DNA of 11,085 nt, taken from Bacteroidota bacterium (lineage in GTDB: Bacteria > Bacteroidota > Bacteroidia > Bacteroidales > Prolixibacteraceae). The position numbers and the translations under genes are program-made. Positions 5,372 to 11,085 of the stretch are shown in pieces. Numbering within the stretch: position 1 is the first letter of the stretch; the number at the start of each line of letters is the position of its first letter. The DNA is taken from the NCBI GenBank assembly GCA_030695265.1, contig JAUYTA010000962.1, positions 1 through 11,085 of the forward strand, given 5' to 3'. The notes under the pieces are model-generated. The model was given only the letters and a program-made list of their open reading frames with translations, ran no database searches and had not been told where the DNA came from.

Positions 5372-6264
5372 AAATAAAGAACAATCAAATTCTGTGTATC
5401 GGGGAAATCCTTTGGGACAATCTCCCTTCAGGGGCAAAACCTGGGGGCGCCCCAATGAACGTGGCCCTGCACCTGAACCGGATCGGACAGAAAGTATCCA
5501 TCTCAAGTAAAGTTGGAAGTGATGATCAAGGCAAAAAATTACTTGCTTTTCTTGAAGATTCAGGTTTGCAAACTGATCTGATTCAGATTGATGAAACACT
5601 TCCTACCAGCGAAGTATTGGTTCATTTGGACGAAAACAACAATGCTACATACGAAATCTGCGAGCCTGTTGCCTGGGACAACCTGATTTTAACAGATTCT
5701 CTGAACAGTCAGGCAAAAAAATCTGGCCTGATTATCTACGGAACACTGGCTTCCCGTAATCCTGAAACAAGGAATACAATTCTTCACTTGCTTGAAAATG
5801 ATGTTGTAAAACTCATTGATGTAAACCTGCGGCAACCATACGACACAAGGGAAATTGTCGAACAGCTTATCCTGAAATCGGACATCGTAAAGTTGAACGA
5901 TGAAGAACTGGGCGTTTTCGGACAATGGTACAACAAACACAAACACGATGAAAAAAGTCTGGTGAAATGGTTTGCCGAAGAGTACAATTCGAAAATGGTT
6001 TGCGTAACCAAAGGCGACAAAGGCGCATTGTTATACTCCGATGGAGAATTTTACGAACATCCCGGATTTAAAGTGGAAGCAGTAGATACTGTCGGTGCAG
6101 GCGATGCCTTTCTGGCAGGTTTCATTGCTGCCTTGCTCGAAGGAAAAACAAACGACAAAGCGCTGGAATTTGCCTGTGCAACCGGAGCATTTGTAGCAAG
6201 TAAAGCCGGAGCAACTCCGGAATATGATATGATTGAAATTGAACAGTTATTATTCTCAAATTAA
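5368..6264 (+). CDS. PfkB-family sugar kinase, probable fructokinase
   Basis: This is a cytoplasmic kinase of 298 residues, the usual size for fructokinases and ribokinases, using ATP to phosphorylate a sugar brought in by the upstream porter. The N-terminal GEILWDNLPSG (12-22) and GGAPMNVALHLNRIG (26-40) resemble the fructokinase subgroup. SKVGSDDQGKKL (47-58) continues PfkB signature 1. DVNLR (151-155) and KLNDEE (175-180) are family landmarks. Signature 2, DTVGAGDAFLAGF (240-252), contains the anion hole GAGD and the catalytic base Asp246. Nothing essential appears missing. Its start overlaps the transporter stop by 4 bp, and its stop lies 7 bp before the SusC start. Fructose is the favoured substrate by similarity of the N-terminal motifs; another ketose or hexose cannot be excluded. 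Confidence 0.88.
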   Translation: MKIKNNQILCIGEILWDNLPSGAKPGGAPMNVALHLNRIGQKVSISSKVGSDDQGKKLLAFLEDSGLQTDLIQIDETLPTSEVLVHLDENNNATYEICEPVAWDNLILTDSLNSQAKKSGLIIYGTLASRNPETRNTILHLLENDVVKLIDVNLRQPYDTREIVEQLILKSDIVKLNDEELGVFGQWYNKHKHDEKSLVKWFAEEYNSKMVCVTKGDKGALLYSDGEFYEHPGFKVEAVDTVGAGDAFLAGFIAALLEGKTNDKALEFACATGAFVASKAGATPEYDMIEIEQLLFSN

Positions 6265-6271
6265 ACAAACT

Positions 6272-9200
6272 ATGAAGAAAAGATCATTTTTTTTGAAACA
6301 AATGGCAAGAGGTATTTTCCTTCTGCTGGTATTTCTATTCTCGATTGAAGCAATTGCCCAGGAAACATCGGTAACCGGAAAAGTTACTGATGAAACCGGG
6401 GCCGGATTGCCTGGTGTAACTATTGTTGAAAAGGGCACCATGAATGGCTCTATTACTGATTTTAATGGGATTTATTCCATTAAAACTGATAAAAATGCGA
6501 CATTGAATTTCAGCTTTGTTGGCATGAGACCACAGGAAATTGCGGTTTCCGGACGCACCTCCATTAATGTGGTATTAGCTGAAGAATCAATTGGTCTGGA
6601 TGAAGTTGTTGCAGTTGGTTACGGCACTCAACGAAAAGCTGACCTGACAGGTGCAATAGAAGTGGTGGAAATGAAATCCATTGAAAATGTGACTTTAAGC
6701 TCCGGAAATCCTATGCAGGCACTTCAAGGTAGGGTACCCGGTCTTTACATCGAAAAAACAGGAAGTCCGAATGCAGCCAACAGCCGGATTTTAATCCGTG
6801 GTGTGAATACATTGGGCGACAACAATCCATTGTACATTATTGATGGAGTTCCTACAAAACGTCCTGAAGTTTTTCAAAGTCTTAACCCGGGTTCGATTGA
6901 ATCCGTTCAGATATTGAAAGATGCTTCCGCTTCATCCATTTACGGATCAAGAGCCTCGAACGGTGTTGTGATTGTGACCACCAACAATGGCGCGAACAAA
7001 GCCAGGAAGGTGAAAATCCAATTCAATTCCAATTTATCTGTACAGTCTGAAAAATCTCAGCGTTATAAGATGTTGAATGCTGTTGATCGTGGAAAAGCCC
7101 TTTGGCAAGCTTCCGTTAACGACGGTGTTGATCCGGCCAGCGGATATGGAGAAATCTATAATTTCGACTGGAATAGGGATTATAATAACCCTGTCCTAAA
7201 TAATGTTACAGCCAAACCTTATGTGGGTGGCAATCAGACGGTACCTGTTGGCGACACCGACTGGCAAAAGGAAAGTTATGAGACCGGTTATGTGATCAAC
7301 AATGATTTAACTGTTTCAGGCGGAACCGACAAATCTTCAGTACTCATGAATATTGGTTACCTGAAAAACACCGGGATGTTGAAGTACACCAACTACGACA
7401 GGATCAGCGCCCGGCTAAACGCTCAGTCCAGCACATTCGATAAAAAACTGAAGTTTGGAATGAATGCCCAGATAGTTTCATCCAATGAAACTTTGGAAAC
7501 ACCCGACTTGGGAAGTGCGCCAACTCCGGGACTTGCTGTAACCCTGGCTCCTACAATCCCCATGTACACCACTACCGGCGAATATGCCGGACCTGTCGGT
7601 TCAGGATATTCAGATCGTAACAATCCGGTTCACATGCAGTACATCAACCGCTGGGACAATACAAACCGGACGTATCTGTTCGGAAACGTATTTGCTGAAC
7701 TGGAGCTTGTAAAAAATCTGGTTTTCAGAACCAATTTGGGTATCGATTATTCGATGCTAAACAGGAAGAACATTGAACCAAGTTTTGTTGAAGGATTCAT
7801 TGCCCGGACGGTAAATAATATGACCATTTATAACAGCGACTTTAAAAGTTACACATGGTCGAATACTGCCAGATACAATTACAAAGTTGGTAAAAGCAGT
7901 TTTGGATTTTTATTGGGTTTGGAAGCTGTGAGTGATAATTTCGGTGATTTCACCGGATATAAGGAAGGTTTTTCAACTCAAACGGAAGAATTCTTTGTGC
8001 TGAGCGCCGGTACCAGCAATGGGAACAGTTTTGGAACAGCAACAGGCAGCCGTCTGTTCTCCGAATTCGGTAAAATCGAATACAACTACGGCGACAAATA
8101 CCTGGCTTATGTTACTGTACGTCGTGACGGTTCATCCCGGTTTGGTAAAGACAACCGCTATGGTATTTTTCCTGCAGCAACTTTTGGTTGGAGAATCATT
8201 CAGGAAGACTATATGAAAGATATTAAAAACTTGTCGAACCTGAAGTTAAGAGTTGGAGTAGGAAGAGTTGGTAACCAGGATGTAGGTGATTTTGCAAGCC
8301 TTGGATTATACGAACCGCGTTACGGAGCAACGGCCAACCAGGTTGCTGCAATTTTCCACAACGGCTTCTTCGACCAGTATTGGAATGTTGGTTCGGCTTA
8401 TTCTTTAGGCGGCGCTGATTCCGGTAACCTTCCTTCAGGCTTTGTTTCCGTTCAGGCAGCAAATCCTGCTCTAAAATGGGAAACAACTGATGAGATAAAC
8501 CTTGGTATCGATTTTGGATTTTTCGACAGCAAACTGGTTGGTTCCTTCGACTGGTTTAGCCGCACCACAAGCGATATTTTAATTCAGCCACCTGTAATTT
8601 CTGCTTTGGGCGAAGGGCAGCTTCAGTTCCTGAACGGGGCAACCAAATCAAATAAAGGTTGGGAATTCTCATTAAGTTACCGCAAAGATGTAAACAATGA
8701 TTTTAATTACGAGATTACAGCAAATGCAAGTCACTTTAAAGATAAAATAACCAAATTGCCTGAAGAGGTAAGAACCGGATATCCGGGAAATGCTGAACAA
8801 ACCATTATCGGACATTCCGAGTTATCAGTTTTTGGATACGTTTCTGATGGTATTTTCCGGAATCAGGGAGAAGTTGACGCTCATGCGACACAAGTAGGCG
8901 CTGGTCCGGGAAGAATTCGCTACAAAGACCTGAACAATGACGGATCAATCGATGCACTCGACCAGAAATTCATTGGTACTTTGCTTCCAAATATGGAATA
9001 CAGCCTGAATATTAGTGTGAATTACAAAAACTTCGACTTTGCCATATTTGGTTCAGGAGTTTCAGGAAAAACTGGTTTCGACCCTTACACGTTCTACAAT
9101 AATTTTATCCGCGGACGTGAGAATGTTGGACCAGGCGTATTTGATGCATGGACTCCACAAAACACCAACAGTTCAATTCCGGCTTTGACTTTGTCTGACG

Positions 9201-9460
9201 GAAACAATGAAACAAGATCTTCTGACTACTTTAATGTAAACACATCCTATTTTAAACTTCGGAACATGCAGCTTGGCTACACATTCAATTCAGCATCGGT
9301 TAAGAAAACCGGAATTGAAAAATTAAGGTTGTATGTGATGGCTGACAACTTATTCTGGTTTAAAGCCAAAGACTTCCAGGGACCAGATCCGGAAAGAACG
9401 GATGTGAATAGAATACCAGTGCCAACTACGATCTCGTTTGGTGTAAATGTTTCGTTATAA
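6272..9460 (+). CDS. SusC-like TonB-dependent outer-membrane transporter
   Basis: This 1062-residue outer-membrane beta-barrel imports oligosaccharides with its SusD partner, powered by TonB. Order: signal peptide (1-29, cleavage near AIA-Q), carboxypeptidase-regulatory-like domain (about 33-103, SVTGKVTDETGAGLPGVTI at 33-51, with DFNGIYSI at 63-70), TonB box DEVVAVGYG (110-118), plug (about 119-240, with LQGRVPGLYI, RILIRGVNTLGDNNPLYIIDG and KDASASSIYGSRASNGVVIV), then the barrel. An acidic D-x-N-x-D-G-x-I-D segment at 886-894, common in SusC proteins, may bind calcium. The C-terminus SFGVNVSL fits a barrel-assembly signal. There is no N-terminal STN domain, so no sign of anti-sigma signalling. 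The frame is open to an ATG at 6233 inside the kinase gene; ATG 6272 is preferred because it directly precedes the Lys-rich start of the signal peptide. SusD follows after 19 bp. Confidence 0.96.
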   Translation: MKKRSFFLKQMARGIFLLLVFLFSIEAIAQETSVTGKVTDETGAGLPGVTIVEKGTMNGSITDFNGIYSIKTDKNATLNFSFVGMRPQEIAVSGRTSINVVLAEESIGLDEVVAVGYGTQRKADLTGAIEVVEMKSIENVTLSSGNPMQALQGRVPGLYIEKTGSPNAANSRILIRGVNTLGDNNPLYIIDGVPTKRPEVFQSLNPGSIESVQILKDASASSIYGSRASNGVVIVTTNNGANKARKVKIQFNSNLSVQSEKSQRYKMLNAVDRGKALWQASVNDGVDPASGYGEIYNFDWNRDYNNPVLNNVTAKPYVGGNQTVPVGDTDWQKESYETGYVINNDLTVSGGTDKSSVLMNIGYLKNTGMLKYTNYDRISARLNAQSSTFDKKLKFGMNAQIVSSNETLETPDLGSAPTPGLAVTLAPTIPMYTTTGEYAGPVGSGYSDRNNPVHMQYINRWDNTNRTYLFGNVFAELELVKNLVFRTNLGIDYSMLNRKNIEPSFVEGFIARTVNNMTIYNSDFKSYTWSNTARYNYKVGKSSFGFLLGLEAVSDNFGDFTGYKEGFSTQTEEFFVLSAGTSNGNSFGTATGSRLFSEFGKIEYNYGDKYLAYVTVRRDGSSRFGKDNRYGIFPAATFGWRIIQEDYMKDIKNLSNLKLRVGVGRVGNQDVGDFASLGLYEPRYGATANQVAAIFHNGFFDQYWNVGSAYSLGGADSGNLPSGFVSVQAANPALKWETTDEINLGIDFGFFDSKLVGSFDWFSRTTSDILIQPPVISALGEGQLQFLNGATKSNKGWEFSLSYRKDVNNDFNYEITANASHFKDKITKLPEEVRTGYPGNAEQTIIGHSELSVFGYVSDGIFRNQGEVDAHATQVGAGPGRIRYKDLNNDGSIDALDQKFIGTLLPNMEYSLNISVNYKNFDFAIFGSGVSGKTGFDPYTFYNNFIRGRENVGPGVFDAWTPQNTNSSIPALTLSDGNNETRSSDYFNVNTSYFKLRNMQLGYTFNSASVKKTGIEKLRLYVMADNLFWFKAKDFQGPDPERTDVNRIPVPTTISFGVNVSL

Positions 9461-9479
9461 ACCTATTAAAAAAACTATC

Positions 9480-11085
9480 ATGAATATAAATAAAGTATAT
9501 ATCGGTGCGGCTATAGTGATTGGTCTGATGACTACGTCGTGTACCAAGTTTCTTGAAACAGAACCACAGGGTTTTATTTCTGCCGGAAGTCCAACTGTTG
9601 ATGGAGCTGAAGGTTTGGTTACCGCTGCTTATGCCGGAATTGGCAATAATGATATGATTGGCCCGATGGCAAGCATGTGGGTTTATGGAAGTGTCCGTTC
9701 TGACGATGCTTACAAAGGTGGTGGCGGAGTTTCTGATGTTGAGCCGTTCAACTTTTACGAACAGTACAATCTGACCCAACCCGATCAAAGCTGGCTGGCC
9801 GGACTTCCATTTACATGGGAGAATTTTTACAGCGCTATTTCAAGGGCAAACACAGCCTTACGCACCCTGAATGAGTTGACCGATGAGGAATATCCGCTTA
9901 GGAAAGTAAGAATTGCAGAAGCACGTTTTTTAAGGGCTCACTCCCATTTTATGCTGAAAGTTTTGTTTAACCGTATTCCTTACATTACTGAAACCATGAC
10001 CAATGACGAAATCAAACAGGTTTCGAATCAGGATTTGACCAGCGATCAGTTGTGGAATAAAATCGGCGAAGATTTTCAGAATGGCATTGACAATTTGCCG
10101 GCAAATCAACCGGAAATAGGTCGCGCCAACAAATTGGCAGCAGCAGCGTATCTGGCAAAATTGAGATTATATCAGGCTTACGAACAAGCTGACAACCATA
10201 GTGTTACTAAAATTAACACAAGCAGGTTGCAGGAAGTGGTTACACTGACCCAAATGGTTATTTCTTCAGGAAAATACAACCTGCAACCCGACTTTGGCGA
10301 AAACTTCCTGAATGGATACGACAATGGCCCTGAATCAGTTTTTGCCATCCAGTTTTCGATCAGCGACGGCACCACCGCCGGACGGTTGAACTTTGAAAAC
10401 GGATTGAATTATCCTCATGGCGCGCCTCAGTATGGATGTTGCGGTTTTCACCAGCCAAGCCATAACCTGGTTAACGCATTCGCAACCAATGCTTCAGGAT
10501 TGCCAAAGTTCAATACTTTTAATGATGTAACTTTGAGCGCTGCCGACATTACTCCAACCGGGGTAACTGTTGATCCGCGTATCGATCATTCTGTTGCTAT
10601 GGATGGACATCCGTACAAATACCGCAACGAACCAGCTTATATTTTCAGCAACAGCTGGGTGCGCGATGCGGGTGTTTACGGATTTTTCCAGAGCATGAAA
10701 GAACAACAGGCAGCCGACTGTTCCTGCTATAAAAAACAAGGTCCGTTTATGGGAGTCTCTAAAAATATAGATATCATTCGTTATGCCGATGTACTTTTAA
10801 TGCAGGCCGAAGCTTACATTGAACTGGGTCAACAGGACAAAGCGATGCCACTCATTAACCAGATTCGTGCAAGGGCTGCAGTAAGCACCGAACGTACCAA
10901 ACTCGCCAACGGAACTTCGCCATCAAACTACAAAATCAGCTTGTACGATGGTTCAAACCTGGTATGGTCGCAGGAAAATGCACGCCAGGCGCTACGTTGG
11001 GAAAGAAGATTGGAATTTGCTTTGGAAAGTCCGCGTTTCTTCGACCTCGTTCGCTGGGGAATTGCTGAACCAACTTTGAATGCTT
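9480..11085 (+). CDS. SusD/RagB-like surface glycan-binding lipoprotein (3' end outside window)
   Basis: This is a partial gene: 535 codons are open to the right edge. The N-terminus is a lipoprotein signal, hydrophobic 6-17 then TTSC with the acylated cysteine at 21. SusD caps the SusC barrel at the cell surface and captures the glycan. Family landmarks: FLETEPQG (24-31), the helical segment RKVRIAEARFLRAHSHFML (141-159, TPR-like), GRANKLAAAAYLAKLRLY (214-231), FHQPSHNLVNAF (323-334), IIRYADVLLMQAEAYIELG (432-450), LINQIRARA (458-466) and RWERRLEFALESPRFFDLVRWG (506-527), the C-terminal SusD signature. Perhaps the last several dozen residues are missing. Cysteines occur at 320, 321, 414 and 416 besides the lipid-bearing one, which is unusual. 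Tight spacing with the SusC gene indicates a dedicated pair. Sequence does not reveal the glycan. Confidence 0.95.
   Translation, partial: MNINKVYIGAAIVIGLMTTSCTKFLETEPQGFISAGSPTVDGAEGLVTAAYAGIGNNDMIGPMASMWVYGSVRSDDAYKGGGGVSDVEPFNFYEQYNLTQPDQSWLAGLPFTWENFYSAISRANTALRTLNELTDEEYPLRKVRIAEARFLRAHSHFMLKVLFNRIPYITETMTNDEIKQVSNQDLTSDQLWNKIGEDFQNGIDNLPANQPEIGRANKLAAAAYLAKLRLYQAYEQADNHSVTKINTSRLQEVVTLTQMVISSGKYNLQPDFGENFLNGYDNGPESVFAIQFSISDGTTAGRLNFENGLNYPHGAPQYGCCGFHQPSHNLVNAFATNASGLPKFNTFNDVTLSAADITPTGVTVDPRIDHSVAMDGHPYKYRNEPAYIFSNSWVRDAGVYGFFQSMKEQQAADCSCYKKQGPFMGVSKNIDIIRYADVLLMQAEAYIELGQQDKAMPLINQIRARAAVSTERTKLANGTSPSNYKISLYDGSNLVWSQENARQALRWERRLEFALESPRFFDLVRWGIAEPTLNA

Noticed and set aside
6233..6271. 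Upstream ATG extension of the SusC-like protein
   Set aside because: It overlaps the kinase C-terminus and would put 13 polar residues before the signal peptide; ATG 6272 gives a standard one.
9426..9788. Minus-strand open frame of 120 codons at the SusC/SusD junction
   Set aside because: It is antisense to the SusC end and SusD start, both of which carry clear family motifs.

Overview
The window looks like a chromosomal segment of a Bacteroidota bacterium. The evidence is a SusC/SusD pair, a large Reg_prop propeller sensor, a ribosomal protein S16 with the long Ala/Pro/Glu tail common in this phylum, a TTTG...TAnnTTTG-type promoter before rpsP, and start codons without Shine-Dalgarno sequences. 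The style of the proteins is reminiscent of Marinilabiliales/Prolixibacteraceae, but that placement is a weak impression only.

Layout. Bases 1-1546 (minus strand) are the N-terminal half of a periplasmic two-component-type propeller sensor that runs off the left edge. It was absent from a simple complete-ORF search because it has no stop codon inside the window. A 167-bp divergent intergenic region (1547-1713) carries a GC-rich dyad and the rpsP promoter. Then come rpsP (1714-2274) and rimM (2368-2907), separated by two consecutive RNA hairpins, the second an excellent intrinsic terminator. Directly after the rimM stop lies a C-rich inverted repeat (2908-3028) resembling a REP/BIME-type element. 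A secreted head-GIN (DUF2807) protein follows (3119-3829).

The right-hand two thirds is a sugar-utilisation operon: sugar-porter MFS transporter (4001-5371), PfkB-family sugar kinase, probably fructokinase (5368-6264), SusC-like TonB-dependent transporter (6272-9460) and SusD-like lipoprotein (9480 to beyond the right edge). The genes overlap by 4 bp or are 7 and 19 bp apart, so they are very probably co-transcribed. Inferred flow: SusD/SusC bring an oligosaccharide across the outer membrane, an enzyme outside the window cleaves it, the MFS porter takes the hexose through the inner membrane, and the kinase phosphorylates it. A fructokinase-like kinase next to SusCD suggests a sucrose or fructan substrate, but no glycoside hydrolase is visible to confirm this.

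The 171-bp region before the operon is the most information-dense non-coding DNA here. It has a 20-bp-period direct repeat, a perfect 14-bp palindrome of the LacI/PurR operator type overlapping a candidate -33 box, a second dyad with a 21-bp-period repeat, and a perfect hairpin ending 7 nt before the start codon. No LacI-family gene is in the window. I see no wholly new gene system; the control region and the repeats are the main points for follow-up.
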